Positions 1-7,041 of a stretch of DNA of 64,000 bases are shown one piece after another; the first letter of the stretch is position 1, and every line of letters starts with the position of its first letter. Origin of the DNA: Haloarcula halophila (GTDB lineage Archaea > Halobacteriota > Halobacteria > Halobacteriales > Haloarculaceae). The position numbers and the translations under genes are program-made. Location of the stretch: contig NZ_CP119562.1 in assembly GCF_029278565.1 (NCBI RefSeq), positions 1 to 64,000 of the forward strand, written 5' to 3'. The notes beneath the pieces are model-generated. The model worked only from the letters and a program-made list of their open reading frames with translations. It was not told the origin of the DNA and did no database searches.

Positions 1-184
1 CGGTTCGCTTGCACTCCTCGTCGTTGTACGAGCGCCACTCGGGGCCGTGGTCGACGGGCTGCTCGTCGACGACCAGGCCACACTCCGGACAGTGTGTCTC
101 CTGGCCGCCCGTGGCCAGGCTGGCGCCACACTCGGGACAGTTCTGCGTCGATGCGTCGAGTCGTGTCTGGACACGCGAAGACAT
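1..184 (-). CDS. tfb: Transcription initiation factor IIB (TFB), N-terminal part
   Basis: The minus strand from ATG at 182-184 reads into a TFIIB-type zinc ribbon: CPECGASL, then CPECGLVVDE about 20 residues later, then the B-reader-like segment HGPEWRSYNDEE. That pairing of C-x2-C motifs followed by 'GPEWR' is characteristic of archaeal TFB. TFB recruits RNA polymerase to TBP-bound promoters. The gene runs off the left edge after about 61 residues, so the cyclin folds are not visible. Haloarchaea carry several TFB paralogues, often on plasmids. The start is preceded by the shared leader hairpin at 194-222. Confidence 0.88.
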   Translation of the reverse strand, partial: MSSRVQTRLDASTQNCPECGASLATGGQETHCPECGLVVDEQPVDHGPEWRSYNDEECKRT

Positions 185-193
185 GGAGAATCG

Positions 194-222
194 CTCCTCT
201 ACCCGCCTCGGGAGTCAGAAAA
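194..222 (-). promoter_or_regulatory. Shared leader hairpin, copy 1 (before TFB)
   Basis: On the minus strand TTTTCTG is followed by the stem CTCC/GGAG around the loop CGAGGCGGGTAGA, ending 9 nt before the TFB ATG. It belongs to the nine-copy family described in the findings; this copy has GGGTAGA instead of GGGTGA. A role in translation is inferred from its position. Confidence 0.5.
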
Positions 223-240
223 CAACCGCGTCACTGCTGG

Positions 241-905
241 TCAGGCGTCGGGAAGCTTGCCGTCGGGGCGGGGCACCAGCCCCTCGCGAATCTCGATATC
301 GACACGCCGGAGGTGCTTGCACCGATCGGCGGTGTCGGGACAGGTACACGTCTCCTCGAGGACGTCGACCTCGTAGCGACTGTCCGACGCCGAGTGGACC
401 TCGTACACACCGGGCTGTTCCAAGAAGGCGACGTCGATAGACTCGCGCTTGGCCCGCTTGGTCCGTGGCTCGTCTTCGGAGCGGACTGCGAAGGGGTCCT
501 CGGCTGGGTCGGTGATACCGCCATCGTCAACGCGGGCCTGCGCGACACCCCCGTCGGCCACCGCTCGGCGCGGCTCGCCGTCGACGTGCATCCCGAACTG
601 GTCGTCCAGGGCGCCGGCGTCGATCCACTCGGGGATGGGTCGCTCGCCGGTCGCGAAGGCGACCCGCTTGCGGTGCTTGCACTCCTGGTCGGGGTTGTAC
701 TGTTGCCAGGGACACTCGCACGTTCCCTGGTAGGTGTCGACGAGATACTCCGAGCCAGAACTGGAGTTGACCAGGAACAGACCGGTGCGTCCCGCACCCG
801 ACCGATGGAATTCAGGACTGTCATCACCTCGGTGAGTGCGGCGACGGTGCGTTTGTCCGGGCTAGCCTCCTCGACGTCGATCTGCGTAGTGTGGGTGGTA
901 GCCAT
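241..905 (-). pseudogene. SWIM zinc-finger protein, frameshifted
   Basis: From ATG at 903-905 the protein starts MATTHTTQIDVEEAS. Two SWIM-like metal sites follow, but in another frame: CECP..CKHRKRV in the middle and CTCPDTADRCKHLRRV near the end, both C-x-C-x(n)-C-x-H. The frames join if one base is restored near 784-788, in a short C run on the coding strand. The restored product is about 220 residues. SWIM domains bind DNA or protein partners; proteins of this kind are common on haloarchaeal plasmids, with no role known to me. The break may be real decay or a sequencing error (see the frameshift finding). Confidence 0.65.
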
Positions 906-934
906 GTGTTGCAGGCGGGACGTCCTCGTTGGGA

Positions 935-963
935 CACCCCTCAGCCACCGGGGGTGCAGAAAA
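935..963 (-). promoter_or_regulatory. Shared leader hairpin, copy 2 (before SWIM gene)
   Basis: TTTTCTG followed by stem CACCCC/GGGGTG and a 10-nt loop CGGTGGCTGA. It begins directly after the stop codon of the upstream gene (964-1203) and ends 29 nt before the SWIM start. Lying between two tandem genes, it looks more like an RNA element than a promoter. Confidence 0.55.
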
Positions 964-1203
964 TCAGCCCGGAATCTGCTCACCTGATTCGGCTTCTTCT
1001 CGACGAAGCTCCCGCGCTCGCATCCGCAAGTTCGATTGCACTGGTGTGCGGTTCCGGTGCTGGTTCTCGTAGGCGAGATACTGCTGGACGGTCTCGACAG
1101 AGTGCATACAGCGAATCCCGGCTATGATCGGCTGGAGGTGGTCGCCGTCCAACAGCCGCTCGGGCGGGAGTTCGTCGAGGATCGCGTCGCGATCGTCGCT
1201 CAT
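964..1203 (-). CDS. Hypothetical protein, 79 residues
   Basis: A small charged protein starting MSDDRDAILDELPPERLL, with an arginine-rich C-terminal helix. No domain recognised. It is preceded by GGAGGGG close to the ATG, which serves as ribosome binding site, and lies 37 nt downstream of the 87-residue gene in the same minus-strand array. Its acidic N-terminus and in-line position support a real gene; no function is proposed. Confidence 0.55.
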   Translation of the reverse strand: MSDDRDAILDELPPERLLDGDHLQPIIAGIRCMHSVETVQQYLAYENQHRNRTPVQSNLRMRARELRREEAESGEQIPG

Positions 1204-1240
1204 CGCCGCCCCTCCGGGCGCTCTTGCATGTGCTTGCGAG

Positions 1241-1504
1241 CTAAGGAGAGTCCTCGTCGAGTGTCTTGCAGGACCCGATCAACTTCCCAGCCCGCCGAAG
1301 CACCCAGCCCTGGTCCGTCGACCGAAGGAGCAGCGCCGCCGTCGTGTCGGGAACGTGCCAGCCGATCATGTTCCGCGTCCGGGCTTGGAACTCCCACTGG
1401 CCTACGGTAGCGTCGATCGCCGCCTGCTTCTTGTCGATCATCGCCTCCGACCGTCGGCCACCGGCGCCGAAGTCGCCCAGCGTTGCGGTCCCCTCCGAGC
1501 TCAT
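1241..1504 (-). CDS. Hypothetical protein, 87 residues
   Basis: Starts MSSEGTATLGDFGAGG; its ATG overlaps the stop codon of the upstream 100-residue gene (TGATG), which fixes the start and indicates translational coupling. The C-terminal half (VGQWEFQARTRNMIGWHV, then RSTDQGWVLRRAGKL) reads like a small beta-rich domain. No family recognised. A longer ORF in another frame across this region lacks a plausible protein and is treated as a shadow. Confidence 0.6.
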   Translation of the reverse strand: MSSEGTATLGDFGAGGRRSEAMIDKKQAAIDATVGQWEFQARTRNMIGWHVPDTTAALLLRSTDQGWVLRRAGKLIGSCKTLDEDSP

Positions 1505-1803
1505 TCCGGGGCCTCCTGTTGGGGCCAGCTGGCGACCGTTGCTTCGATGGCGTCGACGATCGTCGCGACGCGGGCCTCCAGCGGCGCCGTCTCGTCGAGG
1601 TCGACGTCCAGGACCGTCCGCAGTTCCAGTACGTCCGGCAGATCCAGGATCTCCGAGTGCCGGGCGACCGCCCGCAGGACCACGGCTTCGAGGTCGTGGT
1701 CGCTAGCGTCTTCGCGAGCGCTCCTCGCGATGGACTCGATGAACGCCGAGTGGTTCTGACACGAGACACCCACACTGCCGGGTCGAGACTGGTTTCGAGA
1801 CAT
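1501..1803 (-). CDS. Hypothetical helical protein, 100 residues
   Basis: The start MSRNQSRPGSVGVSC is chosen because ATG at 1801-1803 directly follows the leader hairpin, whose loop contains GGAGGTGA, a full match to the 16S rRNA tail. An in-frame extension upstream would read through that leader. The rest is helical and acidic (HSEILDLPDVLELRTVLDVD). First gene of a three-gene coupled set with 1241-1504 and 964-1203. No family recognised. Confidence 0.6.
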   Translation of the reverse strand: MSRNQSRPGSVGVSCQNHSAFIESIARSAREDASDHDLEAVVLRAVARHSEILDLPDVLELRTVLDVDLDETAPLEARVATIVDAIEATVASWPQQEAPE

Positions 1804-1831
1804 CCTCTCACCTCCAAGGAGGCACACAAAA
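1804..1831 (-). promoter_or_regulatory. Shared leader hairpin, copy 3
   Basis: TTTTGTG followed by stem CCTC/GAGG and an 11-nt loop holding GGAGGTGA; the ATG follows at once. Here the loop is itself the Shine-Dalgarno sequence, so folding would present or hide the ribosome site. Confidence 0.6.
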
Positions 1832-1890
1832 CCCGGGGAGAGAGCTAGCCTGTCTGTAACGGTAGGAAACCGACGAGCTGTCAACCCCTC

Positions 1891-2231
1891 TTACAGCCAG
1901 TTAGAACTGACATATTCCAGCGTGACATCCTTTTGATCGAGATACTCAGACATTTCGTGGACGATGTCGCCGACTTCGCGTGCAGCGAGCGTCTGGTCTT
2001 TCTGGAAGAGAACCCTGGACTCTGAGAGAGGTCCATCTCGGTAAAGAAATCATCATCCTGGGTCAGAATCAGCCGATTTCCGGCCGTCGCGTAACTGGCG
2101 ATAGCGGTATCAGAACTACCGACACCAAGTTCGGAGACGTCTCGAATCCACTCCACGTCGTGACCGAGCTTCCGGAGATACGTGACCGTCGCACGCTCAA
2201 TATTCTCGTCGGCCAAAATACGATACGCCAT
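1891..2231 (-). pseudogene. DUF5615 PIN-like toxin, frameshifted
   Basis: The N-terminus MAYRILADENIERATVTYL...LGHDVEW with downstream LILTQDDDFF is typical of DUF5615/Mut7-C PIN-like nucleases, with conserved acidic residues in ADEN and QDDDF. After DLSQSPG the frame changes; the expected continuation (VLFQKDQTLAAREVGDIVHE, ending SSNWL) is intact one frame over to a stop at 1891-1893. Restoring one base in the C run at 2013-2015 (plus-strand numbering) joins them, about 114 residues. It overlaps the DUF433 gene by TGATG. If the shift is real, the toxin has lost its C-terminal half while its antitoxin is intact. Confidence 0.7.
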
Positions 2232-2512
2232 CAGTCCCGGACGTCGTCAGGATCGGTGGTCAGGTGTTCGTGCTCTTCGATCGCTGCCTCTCTGTCGGCT
2301 TCTACGACCTGCATCTCTTCTGGGTGATCGTAATAATACGTGAGTGCACGATACACATCTGCGACATCAATATCATGGCGGTCAGCGACAGTTCGGGGAC
2401 TGAGACCACGGTCTTCGATCTGTGTCTTGATGAACTGAACCGTGATTCGTCGTCCCTCTAGATGTGGCTCGTCATGGAGTTCACGAACGATCTGACGTGC
2501 CACTTGACTCAT
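2231..2512 (-). CDS. DUF433 family antitoxin
   Basis: 93 residues. The segment ITVQFIKTQIEDRGLSPRTV, followed by DIDVADVYRALTYYYDHPEEM, is the DUF433 helix-turn-helix pattern. DUF433 proteins pair with DUF5615 PIN-like toxins (VapBC45-like), and the toxin gene follows with a 1-nt overlap of stop and start. The antitoxin would neutralise the toxin and repress the operon. The protein looks complete. Confidence 0.78.
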   Translation of the reverse strand: MSQVARQIVRELHDEPHLEGRRITVQFIKTQIEDRGLSPRTVADRHDIDVADVYRALTYYYDHPEEMQVVEADREAAIEEHEHLTTDPDDVRD

Positions 2513-2598
2513 ATTATTCTGTACACTCCGTCGGTACTTGAATTGCAGGCTTCAGAATATCAGCTACTGTACCAGGGGGCCACAATCGAGGGAGTTCT

Positions 2599-2934
2599 CT
2601 AACTGGTATTCAACGGCGGGAACCGAACCGACCCTCCGGCCCCGACGGCGTGGCTCACCGGCTCGAAAGGAACCGTGAGACTCCGAAGAATGTACTCCTC
2701 GCCATCGTACACGAAATTGAGTGAGGCTGTTCCCTGGGACTCGTACCCGCCGTCGCCGTGCTCGAAGACTGCCGTGAACCCACAGGACCGGAGCGTGGTC
2801 TGGCCGTCGCCCTTTGCGAGATCGACATCGTTGTGTGGCACATCTTCGAACCACTGAACAGCCACGTTCCGGGCCGCCTGCCGATCCGCCTCCAGAGCGT
2901 TCACCAGACTTTCTTTGACAGTTTCTGGTAACAT
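2599..2934 (-). CDS. Hypothetical protein, 111 residues
   Basis: From ATG at 2932-2934 it starts MLPETVKESLVNALEADRQAA; an in-frame TTG 15 nt upstream is possible. The second half has alternating beta-like stretches (CGFTAVFEHGDGGYES, TASLNFVYDGEEYILRSL), suggesting a small alpha+beta fold. No motif recognised. It stands between the toxin-antitoxin pair and the zinc-binding gene in the same direction. Confidence 0.5.
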   Translation of the reverse strand: MLPETVKESLVNALEADRQAARNVAVQWFEDVPHNDVDLAKGDGQTTLRSCGFTAVFEHGDGGYESQGTASLNFVYDGEEYILRSLTVPFEPVSHAVGAGGSVRFPPLNTS

Positions 2935-2979
2935 ATTTTCCCACTTCAACAGGAATATAAAATAAAAATATGGATTAAG

Positions 2980-3240
2980 TTATCGCTTAGAACACTGCGT
3001 AATATCTGTCTGCGACCGGTCGACGGCCGTGTCGGACTGCTCTGGGTCCGCCCCTGGACACTGCTCGTAGCCCGCAACTTCGCGGAGCGCTCGCTTGTCT
3101 CGCCCAGCATGGACAGCGCAGGGATGCCCGCTGGGCCGGCGACACTGGCTGCCGACGTCGGCGCCACAGGCGGGGCAGTCGACTTCCAGCGCTGGATCTC
3201 GCTCCCACTGCTCCCCGCAGGTCGAACACTGGACGGTCAC
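2980..3240 (-). CDS. Small zinc-binding protein of phage/plasmid type
   Basis: 86 residues from a GTG start that overlaps the stop codon of the Mom-like gene (GTGA). Two zinc modules are visible: CSTCGEQWE...CPACGAD, and the phage-type motif CRRPSGHPCAVHAGRDKRA with its conserved Cys, Gly-His and His. This arrangement resembles the small zinc fingers of actinophages and halo-elements, thought to bind nucleic acid. The coupled start implies co-expression with the Mom-like gene. The in-frame 45-bp duplication lies just upstream, inside that gene. Confidence 0.65.
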   Translation of the reverse strand: MTVQCSTCGEQWERDPALEVDCPACGADVGSQCRRPSGHPCAVHAGRDKRALREVAGYEQCPGADPEQSDTAVDRSQTDITQCSKR

Positions 3241-4033
3241 TCTGACCACCGTCCGAGCGTTGACTGCTCGCGAACGCGCTTGACCGGGCAGAGAAACCGC
3301 CACTTGAACCGCTCGCGAACGCGCTTGACCGGGCAGAGAAACCGCCACTTGAACCGCTCGCGAATCGGCTTGTCCTCACGGTTGCTCGCTTGCCCTGGCT
3401 CCCGATACCCGGTACAGGTCCAGCCTTTGTCTCGGAGGGCCCGAACCATCGCGCCGTCGAAATCGGCTCGCACCCAGGTCAGAAGGAACCTGATACCGCG
3501 GTCCTCGTGGTCGCGAACGAAACGCTCCTGGGAGCGGGCCAGCGCTGCCGAGGCGAGGTTGGGCATCCGGACACCGAGACAGATCCGGGCGACCTCAACG
3601 ATCGTGTCGCCGGCGACGACTTCGCTGTCGACAACGGGCTCGTCCGTCGACGGGAGGACCCGGCGGGCTGTTGGCCGAATGCCTCGTGGCAATGCCTCGA
3701 CGTCGACGGGTTCGGGACGCAACTGGCCGTCGACGCCGTACCGGATTCGCTTCTTCGAGATCAGCGGATACCGGTACGTAATCGCGCCGACGAGCGACTC
3801 CTGGAAATACAGCCCGTGGTGGGCGAGGTTGACCGACGGCAGCGAGTCCATGTATGAGTGGTGGGCCTCGTAGACGGCGGCTGCGGTCTCCCGGTTGATC
3901 GGGGCGACGTCGACGTGGTCGGCGAATCGAACCCCAGCGGCACCGTGAACGGGTCGCCGCCCGCATGAATCGGACAGGTACAGCTCGTCGACGGACGATG
4001 CTGGAACGACTGCGTGGGTGGGTGAGTAGCCAT
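3237..4033 (-). pseudogene. Mom-like GNAT acyltransferase, frameshifted near its start
   Basis: After the leader, ATG at 4031-4033 gives MATHPPT, then the coherent protein lies one frame over. It includes YEAHHSYMDSLPSVNLAHHG, LYFQESLVGAITY, then VEVARICLGVRMPNLASAAL, LTWVRADFDGAMVRALRD and GWTCTGY. The order resembles GNAT-like proteins of the phage Mu Mom group: an HH-YS-like site, an acyl-CoA loop, a final GW. Mom modifies adenine in DNA to evade restriction; that function here is inference. Restoring one C at 4016-4018 gives about 265 residues. The C-terminus carries a 15-residue tandem repeat, RFKWRFLCPVKRVRE. Confidence 0.5.
3266..3355. repeat. 45-bp direct tandem duplication
   Basis: Two identical 45-bp units, 3266-3310 and 3311-3355, lie in frame at the 3' end of the Mom-like gene and duplicate 15 residues. 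A third unit starts (gctcgcgaa) but diverges at once. Perfect identity suggests a recent slippage or an assembly artefact. Confidence 0.9.
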
Positions 4034-4060
4034 CCTCTCACCCGCCGGAGGAACAGAAAA
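4033..4060 (-). promoter_or_regulatory. Shared leader hairpin, copy 4 (before Mom-like gene)
   Basis: TTTTCTG, stem TCCTC/GAGGA, 10-nt loop CGGCGGGTGA; the last stem base overlaps the ATG. It starts 12 nt after the stop codon of the upstream gene (4073-4747). Confidence 0.6.
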
Positions 4061-4072
4061 CCACCCTGTGAG

Positions 4073-4747
4073 TTACTGTGAGGACTGTTTCGGAGCGACG
4101 AGAACCGCGCTGTCTGGCCCCTCCAGCAGCATCCCATCATCGCCCAGGAAGTACAGCGTGTACCGCTCAGGCGTGTACCGGTGGCCGTCGACGAGCGTTG
4201 CGAGCGCTCGCGACAGCAACCGCGCCGAGAACAGTGGTCGCCCGGAGGGGAACGTGAGTCGTCCGGATTCCAGTGGCTCCCAGGCGTCGAACCGGAACCC
4301 AGCTGGCGGCGTGTATGTTGCCCGGGAGACGGCGACGAGATACTCCTGCCCGTCGACGACCTTGCCGGTGGAACGGCCACGACCCAGGCGGAGCTGGACG
4401 AACCCGTCACACTCGTCGGTCACTTCGTCCTGCCAGGAAATCGGGGTCGGGGCGTCGGCGTTGGGCACCGGCGGCCCTTGGACTGCCTGCTCCCGAAGGT
4501 GGGTTTTGGCCGCTGCTTCGCTCTCGAACTCCTCGCCGCAAGTACAATGAAATTCCTCGTCCTCGACATAGTAGCCGTCGGTGTCCTCGATTCGGACTGT
4601 ATCGCCCTCCCGCAATTGGATACGGTCGACGTACCGCCAGGAGTACGCCGCCTCGATCTCGTGGTCGCCGGCGAGCGTGATGAACTCGAAGCCGCCGGAG
4701 TAGTCGTGAGCCGTTTCCTCGGTCGGAGTGGAACTGTCTGTCGACAT
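4073..4747 (-). CDS. Hypothetical plasmid protein, 224 residues
   Basis: Start MSTDSSTPTEETAHDYSGG is chosen at ATG 4745-4747, directly after leader copy 5. A C2H2-like site, CTCGEEFESEAAAKTHLRE, lies around residues 65-85. The rest mixes beta segments (FVQLRLGRGRSTGKVVDGQE; YTPPAGFRFDAWEPLE; YTLYFLGDDGMLLEG). No family recognised. The inverted repeat at 4791-4832 and the leader suggest it heads a transcript running towards the Mom-like gene. Confidence 0.65.
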   Translation of the reverse strand: MSTDSSTPTEETAHDYSGGFEFITLAGDHEIEAAYSWRYVDRIQLREGDTVRIEDTDGYYVEDEEFHCTCGEEFESEAAAKTHLREQAVQGPPVPNADAPTPISWQDEVTDECDGFVQLRLGRGRSTGKVVDGQEYLVAVSRATYTPPAGFRFDAWEPLESGRLTFPSGRPLFSARLLSRALATLVDGHRYTPERYTLYFLGDDGMLLEGPDSAVLVAPKQSSQ

Positions 4748-4774
4748 CCTCTCACCCTCTGGAGGAACAGAAAA
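4747..4774 (-). promoter_or_regulatory. Shared leader hairpin, copy 5
   Basis: TTTTCTG, stem TCCTC/GAGGA, loop CAGAGGGTGA, overlapping the first base of the ATG. It is nearly identical to copy 4 over the stem while the coding sequences differ, so the element itself seems selected or mobile. Confidence 0.6.
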
Positions 4775-4790
4775 CGGGGCTGGCTGCGTT

Positions 4791-4832
4791 GTAACCAACA
4801 CACCCACAGGAACCCGACCCAGTGTTGGTTAA
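4791..4832. promoter_or_regulatory. TTAACCAACA inverted repeat, copy 1
   Basis: Arms GTAACCAACAC (4791-4801) and GTGTTGGTTAA (4822-4832), one mismatch, arm starts 31 bp apart. It lies 17 nt upstream of leader copy 5 and covers the stop codon of the gene before it. The constant 31-bp spacing in three copies (about three helical turns) suggests binding by a dimeric regulator. Confidence 0.55.
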
Positions 4833-5485
4833 GACCAGCGCCGGAGGTCACTCTGTGCGTCTGTCTGTCCCAGGAACGATAGCCGATCGGAGTCGGGGAC
4901 ACGAACCGCCTCGCCGTCGCGAGTGACGTACTTGTTGAGGTATCGGTAGTCCGCTTCCCGATAACTTCCGTCTTCGTTGGTCGCGGCCTCCGGCGAGACG
5001 TACACGATGCTGAACGCGGGCAGGCCGAACGATCGGGTGCGAGAGACCTGAAGGACCATGCCGTCGCCAGGGCTATGGCACTCGAGAAGGTCTCCCCGAT
5101 GCAGTTCCTCGTCGAGAGGTGGCCGCTCACACTCCGCTCGCGTGAGCTTCTGGCCGTCGTAGCTGGCCTTCCACGGCTTGAGCGGGTCCAGATCCTGATC
5201 GGGACAGACCCGTGCCGTCGTGTCGTCGAGCAACTCGACGACGAAGGGGTACTGGCTGCCAAAGTGGTAGTCGTAATCCGGAGACCGTCGGGCTCGCTCG
5301 ACGTGTGTCTCGACTGCCTCGCTGGCCATCTCTCGGCTCGGGAACAAGCCCTGCCAGGAACAGTGGTGGTCAGCACAGACGGCCAGGAATCCAGTCTCGG
5401 TGGATCTGATCGTCTCTCGATCTAGCGGCGTCCCGACGCGAACGTCGGCTGCCCGTTCGATGTGACGCCCTCGTGGACTACACAT
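4829..5485 (-). CDS. Hypothetical protein, 218 residues, zinc-finger-like N-terminus
   Basis: Starts MCSPRGRHIERAADVRVG; the ATG overlaps the 3' end of the DUF6884 gene by 8 nt, implying coupling. Residues 37-61 hold CADHHCSWQG...HVER, a C-x3-HC...H pattern suited to a metal site. Later blocks are YPFVVELLDDTTARVC and YRYLNKYVTRDGEAVRV. No family recognised. Probably co-transcribed with DUF6884. Confidence 0.6.
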   Translation of the reverse strand: MCSPRGRHIERAADVRVGTPLDRETIRSTETGFLAVCADHHCSWQGLFPSREMASEAVETHVERARRSPDYDYHFGSQYPFVVELLDDTTARVCPDQDLDPLKPWKASYDGQKLTRAECERPPLDEELHRGDLLECHSPGDGMVLQVSRTRSFGLPAFSIVYVSPEAATNEDGSYREADYRYLNKYVTRDGEAVRVPDSDRLSFLGQTDAQSDLRRWS

Positions 5486-6322
5486 CTTGGCCTCCCTCGC
5501 CGCCGTCGGTCGCGAGGCTCGTCTGCCTCGTGGCAAGGAATCGTTCGGGGACGTCTTCGAACGCTTCCAGGCCTGCCTGCTCGGTGCCGTCGACGTCGAC
5601 GCTACTGTGGTCTGTTTGCCACGAGGCACGTTTGCGCTCGAAGCCCCCGTCGAAGGCTGAGAGTTCCGATTCTCTGGCGGGCGTGGCGGCTGTGTCAAGG
5701 TCCTCAGCCCGGTCGGAGAGCCACGCCATCTGGTCGAACATCCCGTCGAACTCCCGCTCCTGGAAGGGGAACCGGACAGTCGCTTTCGGCGGGAGCGCTC
5801 GGTACGTCTCGCGATCGGTCCGAATGGCGGTCGGCCGTCCGTCGAAAATCTCGCGCTCGCAAAGCGCATCGACGTAGTCACTGCCTGCCAGTACGACCAA
5901 CTCCCGGCAGGGCGACTCCTGTTGATCGGCGGCAAACGGGCGGCGAAGCCAATCGCCCAGAGCCGAGTGGACACGAAGCGCCCACTGATCTGACGGGTTG
6001 CGACTCGGTCTCCCGACGGGAGCCGGTAGTGTGGTTCTCCGTCGATCGGTTCGCCCCGCAGGTCCTCGACCGTGGTGTCGTAGGGAGCGACCGTCTGGCG
6101 GGGCAGCAACACGCCGTGTTCGGCGGAGAGGACGCCCCAGGCGTTTGCTCGTCGGTCGGCGGTTCGTGCCCACTGGACGGCCGCTTTGGCGTACTTGCGC
6201 TTGACCGCAAAATACGAGGACGTGTAGAGGTTGCGAGCGTCGGCTGGATCGTCGGTTTTCGCGTCGCCGCAACCGATGAGTACGAAGCGGCCGCGGGTTC
6301 GTTCTGTCTGCGTGGTGGTCAT
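5478..6322 (-). pseudogene. DUF6884 family protein, frameshifted
   Basis: From ATG at 6320-6322 the protein reads FVLIGCGDAKTDDP, ARNLYTSSYFAVKRKYA and WGVLSAEHGVLLP, the DUF6884 signature (GCG-x2-K, LYTS, SAxHGL). The frame breaks after SGDRVAT and resumes as SDQWALRVHSALGDWL to a stop at 5478. One base restored in the run at 5995-5997 unites them, about 282 residues. Members resemble YaaA and the C-S-x2-K domains of deazaguanine-linked enzymes; any link to DNA modification here is inference from the family and neighbours. Confidence 0.65.
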
Positions 6323-6326
6323 CGTT

Positions 6327-6357
6327 GACTCCCTCACCCCGTCAGGGAGTCAAAAAA
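6327..6357 (-). promoter_or_regulatory. Shared leader hairpin, copy 6 (before DUF6884)
   Basis: TTTTTT followed by a perfect 8-bp stem GACTCCCT/AGGGAGTC around a 9-nt loop GACGGGGTG, ending 4 nt before the ATG. It is the longest perfect stem of the family. Confidence 0.6.
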
Positions 6358-6426
6358 CCGCTACTAGAGGCTGTTGGCGGTAAACTAACGTGCGAGATAC
6401 AGAGGTTCTACGCAGCACGACGGCCC

Positions 6427-6441
6427 GTCTCTTTCAGAGAC
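6427..6441 (-). terminator. Small hairpin downstream of the HalOD1 gene
   Basis: GTCTCT-TTC-AGAGAC forms a 6-bp stem with a 3-nt loop, about 30 nt past the HalOD1 stop codon. No strong T-run follows on the minus strand, so a terminator role is only a suggestion. Confidence 0.25.
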
Positions 6442-6472
6442 GCTCTACTGACTCAACTGCTCAGTGTGCGTA

Positions 6473-6799
6473 TCAATCACAGACCGGTTTTTCGAACACC
6501 GGTTCGGGATCGGTTACATGGTTTGGGTCACATACCCGGATAGCACCGTCATCACGAACAAAAACATCCCATTCATTCACGGAGAAATGGAGAAGGTTCG
6601 GCGTACCGTCAGGGCCTGTGAGCAACTTGTCTATCGATTCTAAGTCGATCTCGTCGGACAATGGGTCAAGTTCTATCGGGCTGATGCCCTCGGCTGCTGC
6701 CACCGCTTCGATAATTGCCAGAGACGGGGGGCGTCCGCGTTCACCCTCAAACCGTGTCCCTACTACGGGTGTGCACTCACAGACACTCTGCTCGGTCAT
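6473..6799 (-). CDS. HalOD1 output-domain protein
   Basis: 108 residues from ATG at 6797-6799 (TTG at 6808 is possible). The segments PSLAIIEAVAAAEGISPIEL, DPLSDEIDLESIDKLLTG and LHFSVNEWDVFVRDDGAIRV match the haloarchaeal output domain HalOD1, an orphan domain linked to sensory or regulatory proteins. It stands alone, with a 240-bp upstream gap that carries no leader hairpin, so it is probably separately expressed. Confidence 0.8.
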   Translation of the reverse strand: MTEQSVCECTPVVGTRFEGERGRPPSLAIIEAVAAAEGISPIELDPLSDEIDLESIDKLLTGPDGTPNLLHFSVNEWDVFVRDDGAIRVCDPNHVTDPEPVFEKPVCD

Positions 6800-7041
6800 G
6801 ATAGACAAAACGTGTAGCGGGTGGTATTTGTTTTTTAGGGAGAAAGAATAGCAAGGAGATAGTTGAAGACACGTTTTGGCTATTACGTGGTCGGTTTAAG
6901 CGGTCGGTGAGCAGCCTGTACTGACCGATTCAAGCGGCCTCTTTCTGGCAAGGATTTCATGCGAGATACGCGCCCTGTATGCAGCAAGTCCACCGAGACC
7001 TGTCACGGACCGATGGTTTCAGAAACCAATGCTAGCTGGCC

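Noticed and set aside
3595-4410. Long minus-strand frame of 271 residues overlapping the Mom-like and 224-residue genes
   Set aside because: Ser/Arg/Pro-rich composition without domains, crossing a leader hairpin; it is the GC-rich shadow of the two real genes.
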